Positions 1-7,967 are shown, counted from the stretch's first letter. The stretch is DNA of 41,986 bases from Ignavibacteriota bacterium (GCA_016197185.1 JACPWH010000102.1:1-41986), one strand, 5' to 3'. A program made the numbers and translations. Notes: generated by a model not told the origin, from the sequence alone.

Positions 1-130
1 GGGGTGATTCTGAAACATCAAGCTCGCTGACAGCATCAAATGCACGGGCGAAACCGGAGGTCTGCAAAGCAATCGTTCCTACAGATGTTATCATTGCTTT
101 TTGTAGAAAGTTACGGCGAGAATCTCTCAT
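1..130 (-). CDS. Tat-signal protein, N-terminal end only (partial)
   Basis: The gene starts with ATG at 130 and runs off the left edge of the window, so only 43 residues are visible. They begin MRDSRRNFLQKAMITSVG and continue through a short hydrophobic stretch (TIALQTSGFARA). The twin arginine followed by N-F-L-Q-K matches the Tat export motif of many Bacteroidota periplasmic oxidoreductases and sugar-processing enzymes. The mature part is not in the window, so no enzyme family can be named. It is divergent from the glycoside-hydrolase-like gene at 364, sharing a 233-bp spacer. Confidence is good that this is a real exported protein, and nil for its function. Confidence 0.6.
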   Translation of the reverse strand, partial: MRDSRRNFLQKAMITSVGTIALQTSGFARAFDAVSELDVSESP

Positions 131-292
131 AAGGATAGTCCCAAAATTTAAAGAATTGGTATTACAACCGCAAATTGAGAAGAAAAGTGCAATCCGCCAA
201 AAACTTTCTCTTTTGCGAAAGATTCTTGAGCTAATTGAATGGGGGAAAAAAAAATTCTTTGTCATAAATGGGTTTCTTTAGCAGTTTCTTTT

Positions 293-300
293 TACTTTTG
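293..300 (+). promoter_or_regulatory. Putative -7 box TACTTTTG before the 364 gene
   Basis: TACTTTTG matches the Bacteroidota -7 consensus TAnnTTTG. It lies 63 bp before the ATG at 364. No clear TTG element sits at the usual upstream distance, so this is a moderate call. The downstream gene also has a strong ribosome-binding site, GGAGG at 355-359. Confidence 0.4.
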
Positions 301-363
301 TGTTTTACAGTATGAATTAACGATTCTTCAACTAAACTGCTTGATTATTATACGGAGGTTTTA

Positions 364-3306
364 ATGCGTACTTTTTACCGGTATCTCATGGTAGTTGCTG
401 TGTTAATATCCTGTTACGATTCAACGATATTTTCGCAACCGATTTCACGACCATTCCCTTTTACAATTCCTTTAAATGGAATTAATCAAACTGAATTTAA
501 TAGTCCTCCTTTAAAACCAATAAGTCGAATTTCCATAAAAGACGGGCATTTCGCCACTGCCGACGGTAAACGTGCACGTTTTATCGGAGCTTCGTTCTAC
601 TATACTGCCTGTTATCCTGACAGTGCAGATGCAATTTCAATAGCTAAACGATTGGGGTCATTAGGTTTTAATGCTGTAAGATTCAATGCTTACGATTTGA
701 GAAATTGGAATGAATCAACATTTTTAGCACCAGGTAATAGTTCAGATGCTCTTAGCCCGGAACAAATGAAGAGAATCGACTGGTTCATCTATCAATTATC
801 CTTGAACGGAATCTATATTTATTTACCTATTCTTAGCGAATGGCTGCCCAGGCAGGATGATGGTATTGCAAAATGGGATAGTCTTCCACGCTATATTTCG
901 TTTATAGAACCTGATTTTTTACCTAAGCACAAGCAAGTAATAAGAATGTTGATGAATCATATAAATCCTTATACACAAAATGCTTGGAAAGATGAGCCTG
1001 CAATTGCTTTTATGGACTTAACGTATGAAAATTCACTCATATACCAATGGCAGAACGGAAATCTGCTCTATCCAAAACAATATGGACTTAGTTCATATAA
1101 TGTAAAACGATTGGATTCTCTTTTCTCCCTCATTCTCCAATCCAAATACGGGAATGATCTGGCACTCAAAAAAGCTTGGGAAAGTTTACCTGCTTCTTCT
1201 GCTAATATTCTTATGAATGGAGGATTCGAAGATGCTGCAGACCCAACTACCAACTGGCAGCTTTCAGTAAATGAACAGGCAAAAAGCGTGTTATTAACTT
1301 CTGACGGTAATAAAGTGGAAGGTGAACGTAGTGCTAATGTGAAGGTAAGTCAGACATCAGGACTGAGTTATGCAGTGCAATTTATTAATCAAACAGCTAA
1401 ACTTGTTAAATATAGGGACTATGAATTACGATTCTCTGCAAAAACAACAGCAGCTGTGGGGAAACGCCCATTTATAGTTGTGGCACAGCGTGGAATGCAG
1501 CCGTATGAAGTGTATGGCTTATATCAGCAAGACACTGTAACAGCAAACTGGAAAGAATATGTTATCCCATTTCGCGCCAATACTACTGATAGTTCAACGG
1601 TAAATTTGTCGTTCTATCTTGGACAGGCGACCGGAGATTTTTTCCTTGATAATGTTCAATTGCGCGAGGCAACAACACAAGGACTTATGTCAAACGAAAG
1701 TATGGCTAATTTCTCTGTAAAACGCTCTTCGTGGTATGACAACTCCATCAATATACAACGTATGGCGGATAATGCGATATTCTATACCGGACTTGTAAAA
1801 AACTATACTGACCAAATGTATTCGTTCCTAAAGGATTCAATTGGAACTAAAGCTCTTATCTCAGGTGGCACGCAAACAGAACTGCTCAACGACCTTTTTG
1901 CAATCAAGAACACAGATTTTACCAATGAATTCGGCGGCTGGGACGGAGCAGACCAAAAGGGTGGAATTCAATATATCCAGAATGCAGGAATGACCTCAAG
2001 TCCTTATGCAGCTGCATTCCCGGAATATGCGCGGGCAAAAATTAAGGATAAGCCATTCTTAATAAGTGGTTTTTTAATGGCGTACCCGGCTGCAAATCAA
2101 AATGAAATGTTGACGATGCTCCCTGCATATTCAGCCTATCAGGATTGGGATGGTTTTTTCCTGACATATTACAACGATAGCAGATATACCTTTAACAATA
2201 ATTACATTGACAGTACGGCAGCCTATCAACTCAAGAACTCAACCTTCCTTTCGATGATGCCACAAGCAGCGAAGGCATTTTATTCGGGTGCAATTGCTCC
2301 TGCCAAACGGACAATCAATTTGAAATATACAACCAATAATTTGCTTACTCCCCAATGGCAACTCTACCGCCCGCATTGGCTTGAAATAAACACAGATCAA
2401 CGGATGCTACTGTTTCGCAAAATACAGATTGATTCATTTGATGCAGAGGAGCAAACTGAACAACCACACCGAACTATTGCAGAACTTTCGAGTGACAACG
2501 GAGTGGATATTAAAGATATGATTTCAGATACAGAAGAACTCCTTTGGAACGCTGCAGATAGTTTTTTTACTGTGAATACTCCCAGATATATTTCTGCAAC
2601 AGGTTCGATAGGAGGTAAAATTCTACGGTTCACTCCTGATAAGGTAGATGTTCGTGTAGAGAGGTTGGATGCCGGGTCGGTGGGTTCTTTTTCATGGATT
2701 AGTGAAGATTCGTTACCCGTTACTAAATCACGGAAGTCATTACTTACCCTCTCTTCCCGAGCAGTAAACAGCGGAGCGGTTTGGCAACTGAAAAACGCTC
2801 TTACAATATGGGGCAAAGGTCCGATGCAAACGGAAGCGATGACAATACGTTTTGCTTTTGAATCAGGATATGATTCCATAAGAATAACGCCATTGGATTC
2901 TGCAGGTAATCGTATTGCAAATCAGATTCCCATTACAAAAATGTCTGGAAGGCAATATACTTTCGATATAGATCAGGATAAAGTCAATTCTATTTGGTTT
3001 ATCGTGGAACAATTGGGTATTAACGGAATAGCCGAAGAATCAACAGATGAATTTACTTTGAATACTCTTTATTCATCATACGACCAAAGTTCTTGCAGAG
3101 CAATTGCAACATTCCCACAATCGGGCAACGCGGCAGCACTGACAATTACAAATGGTCTTGGAATTGAAACAATGCTTTGGCACGGAACGGCGAACGGGCA
3201 AACTGAACAGATAAATATTCCGGTTACATTTGCGTCAGGTATATATTTATTAAAAGCTGAGACTTCAGGAAAAATGGTTACTCATAAGTTTATGATTGTT
3301 AGGTAA
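364..3306 (+). CDS. Secreted glycoside-hydrolase-like protein with internal carbohydrate-binding-like domain and T9SS tail
   Basis: 980 residues. A signal peptide covers about residues 1-24 (hydrophobic core VVAVLI, cleavage near FSQ). Residues 50-270 resemble a GH5/GH42-type TIM barrel: the DGHFATADGKRARFIGASF opening, then GFNAVRFNAYD and DLTYENSLIY, where the Glu is a candidate acid/base. Residues about 283-435 (NILMNGGFEDA ... DFFLDNVQLRE) look like a CBM4/9-type beta-sandwich inserted into the barrel, which then resumes (NEFGGWDG). The last ~75 residues, with GIYLLKAETSGKM and a basic end, resemble a type A T9SS sorting domain. The start is supported by GGAGG 5 bp upstream. Substrate cannot be told from sequence. 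It should be exported by the T9SS, whose motor-like genes are at 15.1-17.5 kb. Confidence 0.75.
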   Translation: MRTFYRYLMVVAVLISCYDSTIFSQPISRPFPFTIPLNGINQTEFNSPPLKPISRISIKDGHFATADGKRARFIGASFYYTACYPDSADAISIAKRLGSLGFNAVRFNAYDLRNWNESTFLAPGNSSDALSPEQMKRIDWFIYQLSLNGIYIYLPILSEWLPRQDDGIAKWDSLPRYISFIEPDFLPKHKQVIRMLMNHINPYTQNAWKDEPAIAFMDLTYENSLIYQWQNGNLLYPKQYGLSSYNVKRLDSLFSLILQSKYGNDLALKKAWESLPASSANILMNGGFEDAADPTTNWQLSVNEQAKSVLLTSDGNKVEGERSANVKVSQTSGLSYAVQFINQTAKLVKYRDYELRFSAKTTAAVGKRPFIVVAQRGMQPYEVYGLYQQDTVTANWKEYVIPFRANTTDSSTVNLSFYLGQATGDFFLDNVQLREATTQGLMSNESMANFSVKRSSWYDNSINIQRMADNAIFYTGLVKNYTDQMYSFLKDSIGTKALISGGTQTELLNDLFAIKNTDFTNEFGGWDGADQKGGIQYIQNAGMTSSPYAAAFPEYARAKIKDKPFLISGFLMAYPAANQNEMLTMLPAYSAYQDWDGFFLTYYNDSRYTFNNNYIDSTAAYQLKNSTFLSMMPQAAKAFYSGAIAPAKRTINLKYTTNNLLTPQWQLYRPHWLEINTDQRMLLFRKIQIDSFDAEEQTEQPHRTIAELSSDNGVDIKDMISDTEELLWNAADSFFTVNTPRYISATGSIGGKILRFTPDKVDVRVERLDAGSVGSFSWISEDSLPVTKSRKSLLTLSSRAVNSGAVWQLKNALTIWGKGPMQTEAMTIRFAFESGYDSIRITPLDSAGNRIANQIPITKMSGRQYTFDIDQDKVNSIWFIVEQLGINGIAEESTDEFTLNTLYSSYDQSSCRAIATFPQSGNAAALTITNGLGIETMLWHGTANGQTEQINIPVTFASGIYLLKAETSGKMVTHKFMIVR

Positions 3307-3316
3307 GAATGTAATA

Positions 3317-3906
3317 ATGAATTTCATACAATTTGTACTTCAAACTATCGGCGTAATCACCATCACTATATATTATTCAATTGTAGTGATGGCAAAAATG
3401 GTCGGTAGGCGTAATAAAAGTGTGTATTTCAAGTATTCACGGAAATGGTCGAAAGGTTTGCTTACTATATGCGGAGTATCTGTACGGGTTAAGAATGCAG
3501 AATTACTGCCAAAGGATGAATCGCGGGTTTATATTGTCAATCACTCAAGTTTATTTGATATTCCCGTTTTACTTGCCTCTCTTGATGATTCCATTCGAAT
3601 CATGTACAAAAAGGAATTGGAGAAAATCCCGTTTTTAGGCTGGAACATGAAGATGTCCCCTTTCATTGCCGTTGAGCGTGAAAGTGCTTCGAACGCGATG
3701 GAAAGTATTAATACGGCAATCGATGCAATCAAGCATGGAGAAAGTGTTATCATTTTTGCAGAAGGTACACGCTCGAAGGATGGCAAGTTGCAACAATTTA
3801 AACGCGGAGGTTTTTATCTTGCTGCACAACCGAATTAAACCGCGCGCAGGAAAAAGAATTGATGAAGAGTGTTTGGGAGGGTATGAATGAGGAATTAGAA
3901 AAATAA
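3317..3906 (+). pseudogene. plsC: 1-acyl-sn-glycerol-3-phosphate acyltransferase (PlsC type), broken by an internal deletion
   Basis: PlsC acylates lysophosphatidic acid at the inner membrane. From ATG 3317 the frame gives an N-terminal membrane segment (FVLQTIGVITITIYYSIVVM), the catalytic HX4D motif (VNHSSLFDIP), and the second signature FAEGTRSKDGKLQQFKRGG. The reading frame stops at 3838, just after FYLAAQPN. A different frame immediately downstream encodes QEKELMKSVWEGMNEELEK and stops at 3906, which is the expected family C-terminus. The beta-rich stretch normally between them (about 50-60 residues) is missing. The remaining protein keeps the catalytic motifs but lacks part of the acyl-acceptor side, so activity is doubtful. 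It lies 10 bp after the preceding gene and may be co-transcribed with it. Either a real deletion or an assembly collapse. Confidence 0.8.
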
Positions 3907-4049
3907 ATTTCTACAGTAGAGACAGGGTAATGACCTATCTCTCAATAATTTACCAGTAAAACATAATTTGTCTATAGATAAGGCAAGCCTTTTCTATACA
4001 AAAAAAATTATGCGAAAAACAGTTATATCTATAATAATCACGAGGAATT

Positions 4050-5297
4050 ATGCTGGAATTGAATGACAACCAATATGAAGTGCAGGGTATCGCCCTTACC
4101 GAGCTTGCAAGCCGCTACGAATTGCCATTGTATGTGTATGATGCCGATACGATGAAACGGCAATACGATAGTCTGACATCTGCTTTCGGTGGACTCGCCA
4201 TGAAGGTCAAGTATGCGTGTAAGGCATTGAATAATTTATCAATATTGTCACTTTTCCGCTCGTGGGGTTCGGGTTTGGATACTGTTTCAATACAGGAAGT
4301 GGAGCTTGGTTTGATGGCTGGATTTGCTCCAAAAGATATTATTTACACTCCAAATTGTGTTTCATTCGAGGAAATAGCTCAGGCTGTTACCAAAGGTGTT
4401 GTTATCAATATTGACAATCTTTCGATTTTGGAGCAATTCGGCAATACCTTCGGTGGAAATTACCCCTGTTGTGTGAGAATTAACCCGCATATTTTAGCAG
4501 GTGGAAATTACCATCTGCAAACAGGACATATTGATTCCAAATTTGGAATCTCAGTTTATCAATTGCGTCATTTATTACGGATTGTAAAAACATATTCGAT
4601 GAATATAACAGGGCTTCACATGCACAGCGGCTCGGATATTCTGGATGCAGGTGTTTTCCTTCAAGGTGCTGAAATTTTATTTGATACTGCAAAGAACTTC
4701 CCTGATTTACAGTTCATAGATTTTGGCAGCGGTTTCAAAGTAGCATATAAAGATGATGATGTTGTTACCGACATCGCTGAACTCGGAAGGAAGCTAACGG
4801 CAGGATTCAAGGAATTTTGTACTGAGTATGGCAGAGATTTGGAAATTTGGTTCGAACCCGGTAAATATTTGGTAAGTGAGTCGGGATATTTTCTTGTAAA
4901 GACGAATGTTATCAAACAGACTGTTTCCACTGTTTTTGCAGGTGTGGATTCGGGGCAGAATCACTTGATTCGTCCGATGTTTTATGATGCATATCACCGT
5001 ATCCTGAATGTATCAAATCCAACCGGAACGCCACGTGTGTATAGTGTGGTTGGGTATATCTGTGAAACAGATACGTTTGCTTATGACAGAAGGCTGCCCG
5101 AAGTACGGGAGAGTGACATCTTATGTTTTTTGAATGCGGGTGCTTATGGCTTTACGATGAGTTCGAACTATAATTCTCGGTTTCGTCCTGCAGAAGTTTT
5201 GGTGCTTAACGGCAAGGATTATTTGATACGTAAACGTGAAACGATGGATGATATTCTGCACAATCAAATCCGTATTGACGAAAAAACGTTTTCATAA
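4050..5297 (+). CDS. lysA: Diaminopimelate decarboxylase
   Basis: Converts meso-diaminopimelate to L-lysine, the last step of lysine synthesis, using PLP in the cytoplasm. 415 residues, close to the normal family length. The fold-III PLP-binding Lys is K58 in KYACKAL. Other family blocks are GAGLD-like GSGLDTVSIQEVE, TPNCVSFEEI, GLHMHSGSD, the glycine-rich DFGSGFKV, FEPGKYLV and the active-site CETDTFA near the C-terminus. Start ATG 4050 has GAGGA just upstream (4041-4045). It is a single gene, 143 bp after the broken plsC, and followed at 35 bp by tRNA-Leu. The alternative, carboxynorspermidine decarboxylase, is less likely because the N-terminal region and the EPGKYLV and CETDTFA blocks fit LysA. 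Confidence 0.92.
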   Translation: MLELNDNQYEVQGIALTELASRYELPLYVYDADTMKRQYDSLTSAFGGLAMKVKYACKALNNLSILSLFRSWGSGLDTVSIQEVELGLMAGFAPKDIIYTPNCVSFEEIAQAVTKGVVINIDNLSILEQFGNTFGGNYPCCVRINPHILAGGNYHLQTGHIDSKFGISVYQLRHLLRIVKTYSMNITGLHMHSGSDILDAGVFLQGAEILFDTAKNFPDLQFIDFGSGFKVAYKDDDVVTDIAELGRKLTAGFKEFCTEYGRDLEIWFEPGKYLVSESGYFLVKTNVIKQTVSTVFAGVDSGQNHLIRPMFYDAYHRILNVSNPTGTPRVYSVVGYICETDTFAYDRRLPEVRESDILCFLNAGAYGFTMSSNYNSRFRPAEVLVLNGKDYLIRKRETMDDILHNQIRIDEKTFS

Positions 5298-5312
5298 ACA
5301 AATAAAAATCTG

Positions 5313-5320
5313 TATTTTTG
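5313..5320 (+). promoter_or_regulatory. -7 box TATTTTTG of tRNA-Leu
   Basis: TATTTTTG fits the Bacteroidota -7 consensus and lies 11 bp before the mature tRNA-Leu 5' end. The identical octamer precedes tRNA-Thr at 33305-33312. The upstream region (ACGTTTTCA) has no clean TTG -33 element. Confidence 0.6.
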
Positions 5321-5331
5321 CGCTCTCCAAC

Positions 5332-5417
5332 GCGATGGTGGCGAAATCGGCAGACGCACAGGACTTAAAATCCTGGGCTCCGTAAGGAGCGTGTGGGTTC
5401 AAGTCCCACCCGTCGCA
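5332..5417 (+). tRNA. tRNA-Leu, anticodon TAA
   Basis: 86 nt with a seven-pair acceptor stem (GCGATGG with CCGTCGC), discriminator A at 5417, anticodon stem-loop CAGGA-CTTAAAA-TCCTG giving anticodon TAA, a class II variable arm (GGCTCCGTAAGGAGC) and a T arm GTGGG-TTCAAGT-CCCAC. CCA is not encoded. It has its own promoter box and terminator. A decayed second copy lies at 6608-6689. Confidence 0.96.
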
Positions 5418-5432
5418 CTCTTGGGAAAAATT

Positions 5433-5466
5433 AAAGCCCTGATCTTTTGATCAGGGCTTTTTTTGT
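5433..5466 (+). terminator. Rho-independent terminator of tRNA-Leu
   Basis: Perfect hairpin AAAGCCCTGATC / GATCAGGGCTTT with a TTTT loop, followed by a T run. It starts 16 bp after the tRNA. A similar, slightly degraded hairpin follows the tRNA copy at 6705-6737. Confidence 0.92.
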
Positions 5467-5531
5467 GTGCAATACCTCCTACAGTTTACCCCTCCACTCT
5501 TTTGTTAATAGAATATAAAAGGTTTATTTGA

Positions 5532-5629
5532 GCGTTGAAATCGTGCGTTGAAATCGTGCGTTGAAATCGTGCGTTGAAATCGTGCGTTGAAATCGTGCGT
5601 TGAAATCGTGCGTTGAAATCGTGCGTTGA
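5532..5629. repeat. 13-bp tandem repeat array, 7 copies plus a partial copy
   Basis: Seven perfect head-to-tail copies of GCGTTGAAATCGT start at 5532, 5545, 5558, 5571, 5584, 5597 and 5610. A partial copy at 5623 diverges into GAGCTTGCACAACC. The period is not a multiple of three and no ORF runs through it. A second array with the same unit is at 6815-6859, again after a tRNA-Leu copy and terminator. Confidence 0.95.
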
Positions 5630-6185
5630 GCTTGCACAACCATCTTTATCATAATATATTAGCATGAGTTCAGGGTAATTTAAAACTATATCCCTGTTTT
5701 ATAGTGCATCAATACTTTTTAAGTACTTGTCAACGTACAGCTATTACATTATAAGGAATAGATCGAATGTAAAAAACGGATAACGATATTCGTTCAGTTC
5801 CTCTTTATAGTTTCAATAGTGAACACTTTGCAGGAACTTTGACAATAATTTAACAGGAGGTAATATATTTCAGAAAAGTAACAACCCAAATTCGGGAACT
5901 ACATATATAATCCTCCCTTGCTTTAGGTTAAGAAAAGTGAGCACGGAAAATGGCAGAAATGCAAAAACACTTAATCCTTGCTGATCGGATAGAACCTCTG
6001 AAGTAATATCTCGAGTAATATCTCGGCAAGCTACAGTCCGTTATGGACTATAAATAGACATAGTTAATTTCTGATAATCACATAAAAGTGATAAAAATAA
6101 GTAAGTGGAGTCTAGAACCCACTATAATAAACGGGGCGTTTTCCGAAAAGCCAAATGAGTAGGAAAATTTTAAGGAGCATTAAAA
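5630..6185 (+). other. Long non-coding leader with hairpins before the 123-residue ORF
   Basis: This 550-bp stretch has no convincing ORF. It contains a 12-bp direct repeat AGTAATATCTCG (6002-6013 and 6014-6025) and a series of hairpins: AGTCC-GTTAT-GGACT (6035-6049), AGTGG ... CCACT (6104-6123), and GGC-g-TTTT-ccg-AAAAGCC (about 6135-6152). The last one ends about 20 bp before the AAGGAG ribosome-binding site (6172-6177). An orphan purine tract AACAGGAGGTAA at about 5851 is not followed by an ORF. It could be a structured 5' UTR or a separate small RNA. No known riboswitch class is recognised. Confidence 0.35.
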
Positions 6186-6557
6186 ATGGCAAATACAATT
6201 AAAATTACAGCATGCGATAATGAACTTATTCTTATTGCATACCAATCGGGTTCAAGTTTCGAATTATGCCGAATTCTTAGCGGCTACAACAATTCGGTAA
6301 ATATTAGTGTAAATATTTACAACGGTCAGTTTCAAGGAACACTTTTATTAGACGGGATAAATCCCGGCAACTCGTTGAGTGGTACTTATAATATAGCTCT
6401 GGCAAAGGGTCAATACAGCTTGATAGGATTAGGTATTGATTGGGGAGGACCACAGGCTTTTGCATTTTCATTGAATGGATCAGCAGCTGGCTTTATTGCA
6501 ACAGGCGGGGCTGATGGTTTAGTTTCATATACCAAACCTATTGTACTTACTGTTTAA
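6186..6557 (+). CDS. Orphan small protein of unknown function
   Basis: 123 residues with a very good ribosome-binding site (AAGGAG, 8 bp before ATG). There is no signal peptide or membrane segment. The composition is rich in Gly, Ser, Asn and hydrophobic residues in short alternating runs (NISVNIYNGQFQGTLLLDG, KGQYSLIGLGID), suggesting an all-beta sandwich or barrel. I do not recognise a family. It sits alone between the intact tRNA-Leu cassette and its decayed copy, behind a long hairpin-rich leader, which suggests it came with, or lies inside, a small duplicated or inserted segment. A phage or plasmid-like accessory or structural protein is possible but unsupported. Confidence 0.7.
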   Translation: MANTIKITACDNELILIAYQSGSSFELCRILSGYNNSVNISVNIYNGQFQGTLLLDGINPGNSLSGTYNIALAKGQYSLIGLGIDWGGPQAFAFSLNGSAAGFIATGGADGLVSYTKPIVLTV

Positions 6558-6607
6558 TAAAGTAAGTAATCAGTCCGGTTGTAAAGTAAGACGTTCTTTT
6601 ATTTGCT

Positions 6608-6689
6608 TTGATGATGAAAGTTGGCAGATACATGAGACTTAAATCTTGCGCCTTGAAAGAGGCATGTGGGTTCAAGCCCACCTGTCACG
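6608..6689 (+). pseudogene. Decayed tRNA-Leu copy
   Basis: Aligns along its whole length with the tRNA-Leu at 5332. The T arm GTGGG-TTCAAGC-CCAC, the GGCAGA D-region and GACTTAAAT of the anticodon arm are retained. The anticodon loop has lost one A, two bases are missing near the D arm, and the 5' acceptor strand (TTGATGA) no longer pairs with the 3' strand CTGTCAC. It is unlikely to yield a functional tRNA. Confidence 0.82.
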
Positions 6690-6704
6690 CTCATGGAAAA
6701 AATG

Positions 6705-6737
6705 AAAGCCCTGATCTTTTTGATTAGGGCTTTTTTT
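6705..6737 (+). terminator. Terminator of the tRNA-Leu copy
   Basis: Hairpin AAAGCCCTGATC ... GATTAGGGCTTT followed by a T run. It is the same terminator as at 5433-5466 with one changed pair, and part of the duplicated cassette. Confidence 0.75.
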
Positions 6738-6814
6738 GTTCGATTGTGTAAATACCCCTCAAAATCCCACCTATCTCTTTTCTACAATTTGTGCAAAAAA
6801 CCTTACTTTCCCGA

Positions 6815-6859
6815 GTGTTGAAATCGTGCGTTGAAATCGTGCGTTGAAATCGTGCGTTA
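6815..6859. repeat. Second 13-bp tandem array, 3 copies plus a partial copy
   Basis: Units begin at 6815 (first copy GTGTTGAAATCGT, one mismatch), 6828 and 6841, with a partial copy at 6854. The unit is the same as the array at 5532-5629, at the same relative place downstream of the tRNA and terminator. Confidence 0.92.
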
Positions 6860-6885
6860 TGCTTAAATATAAAAATATTTTTACA

Positions 6886-6893
6886 TATCTTTG
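6886..6893 (+). promoter_or_regulatory. Putative -7 box TATCTTTG before the 6933 gene
   Basis: TATCTTTG matches TAnnTTTG and lies 40 bp before ATG 6933, directly after the second 13-bp array. This places the array in the upstream promoter region. Confidence 0.45.
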
Positions 6894-6932
6894 CAAAAAG
6901 TTGATATTTTAAATTTATTCCTAAAATCTACT

Positions 6933-7346
6933 ATGAATAAAATTTTACCATTAGTTACTACTTTGCTTTTACTTAATTTAAGTCGTGCGTATTCTCATGA
7001 TGATAATGCTTCAAGTCTTAAATTATTAATTGGTAAGTATAAAACGAGTTTAGACTCGGTTGAAACCGTCTATAAAGAAACCATGAAGGAATTAGATACT
7101 AAAAAAACAAGATTTTCTGCAGATAATGAGACTACAAGTTTAGATTTGTCTAGTAAAATTAAATTTTTAGAGGGGAAAATCAGTTCAATTGAACAAGAAA
7201 GAAAATTAGACATTGAAGCTAACGAAGCTGAAGTTCAGAAAGCTAAAGGCATATTGAATACAAGGTATAAAGCTGGTCTCGAGGCCATTATTTGTCGCCA
7301 CTTTATTTTTTTGTTTAATTTTAATTTATTTATTTTTCACAATTAA
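6933..7346 (+). CDS. Small exported coiled-coil protein, unknown function, C-terminus probably disturbed
   Basis: The likely start is ATG 6933, since the longer frame from 6891 would begin inside the promoter box. It gives 137 residues. Residues 1-20 (MNKILPLVTTLLLLNLSRAYS) form a signal peptide. Residues about 24-115 are charged and helical with heptad-like spacing (SLKLLIGKYKTSLDSVE, KIKFLEGKISSIEQE), suggesting a coiled coil. The end changes abruptly after KAGLEAI into a Phe/Asn-rich, AT-rich tail (HFIFLFNFNLFIFHN) that looks like non-coding DNA read through. The gene may therefore be truncated, possibly with the next gene as the displaced rest. Strongly AT-rich compared with flanking housekeeping genes. 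Confidence 0.55.
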   Translation: MNKILPLVTTLLLLNLSRAYSHDDNASSLKLLIGKYKTSLDSVETVYKETMKELDTKKTRFSADNETTSLDLSSKIKFLEGKISSIEQERKLDIEANEAEVQKAKGILNTRYKAGLEAIICRHFIFLFNFNLFIFHN

Positions 7347-7431
7347 AGGAATTCAAAGTCATAATTAAAAATGGAGTTAGATCGATATTATCGAATTTAT
7401 TTTTATGTTAACAAGGAGATCTTATGATGAC

Positions 7432-7788
7432 ATGAAAGTAATTGATTTTGTTGTCAAAAACTATATTAATGAAAACAACTCTTTAATTGACACTCTGAAA
7501 GATTTGCATAAAGAATATATCAATACAAAAGATACATCTGGAGCAATTATGAGAGTTATAAGCAATTTGGATCGTTTTGAATTAGTTCTAAGTCAAATCC
7601 CTAATTTGATATTAAGAATAAAATCATTACATGAAGGCTATGTTGCAAGATTTCCTGATATGAGTCCAATATTTCAAAACATATTAGCTCAAGCTGATAA
7701 ATGCAAGGCAAGATATGATTCAGACGTGAAACCTATATTAGAAGTTACACCTGAGTTAAAGAATGATATTCTATTTTCAAACCTATAG
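7432..7788 (+). CDS. Hypothetical helical protein
   Basis: 118 residues from ATG 7432 (MKVIDFVVKNYIN). The in-frame ATG at 7405 is not favoured, because AAGGAG at 7413-7418 lies downstream of it; spacing to 7432 is 13 bp, slightly long. The product is predicted all-helical and polar, without signal peptide or membrane segment (NNSLIDTLKDLHKEYINTK, ANLVLSQIP-like segments). I recognise no family. It has the same AT-rich composition as the gene before it and is separated from it by 85 bp of very AT-rich sequence. It could be an independent gene or the second half of a broken one. Confidence 0.5.
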   Translation: MKVIDFVVKNYINENNSLIDTLKDLHKEYINTKDTSGAIMRVISNLDRFELVLSQIPNLILRIKSLHEGYVARFPDMSPIFQNILAQADKCKARYDSDVKPILEVTPELKNDILFSNL

Positions 7789-7923
7789 TTTTATTCTCGG
7801 TCGTGTCAGGTGTTTCTACACATAATTTTAACTCACTCCGATGTAATTCATGTGTAGAATTTGTTTAATTTATTACAAAATTATCAATTTACCAATATAA
7901 GAAATAAACTTTAAACCAAAAAA

Positions 7924-7956
7924 ACCGCCGTAACATCAACTCCTGCGGTCTTTTTA
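7924..7956. terminator. Terminator hairpin between convergent genes
   Basis: ACCGC ... GCGGT stem (7924-7949) with T runs readable on both strands (TTTTT after it on plus, a long A run before it). It lies just past the stop of the minus-strand AsmA-like gene and downstream of the plus-strand 7432 gene, so it may serve both. Confidence 0.6.
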
Positions 7957-7967
7957 TTACCCACCCC

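Noticed and set aside
2397-2879. 160-residue open frame on minus strand inside the secreted hydrolase gene
   Set aside because: Antisense to a strongly coding frame, with no start-site signals; a shadow frame.
5532-5629. Possible CRISPR array
   Set aside because: The 13-bp units are contiguous without spacers, and no cas gene is nearby.
5939-6007. Short frame beginning GTGAGCACGGAAAATGGCAG
   Set aside because: Only about 20 codons, no family and no RBS at the right distance; more likely part of the structured leader.
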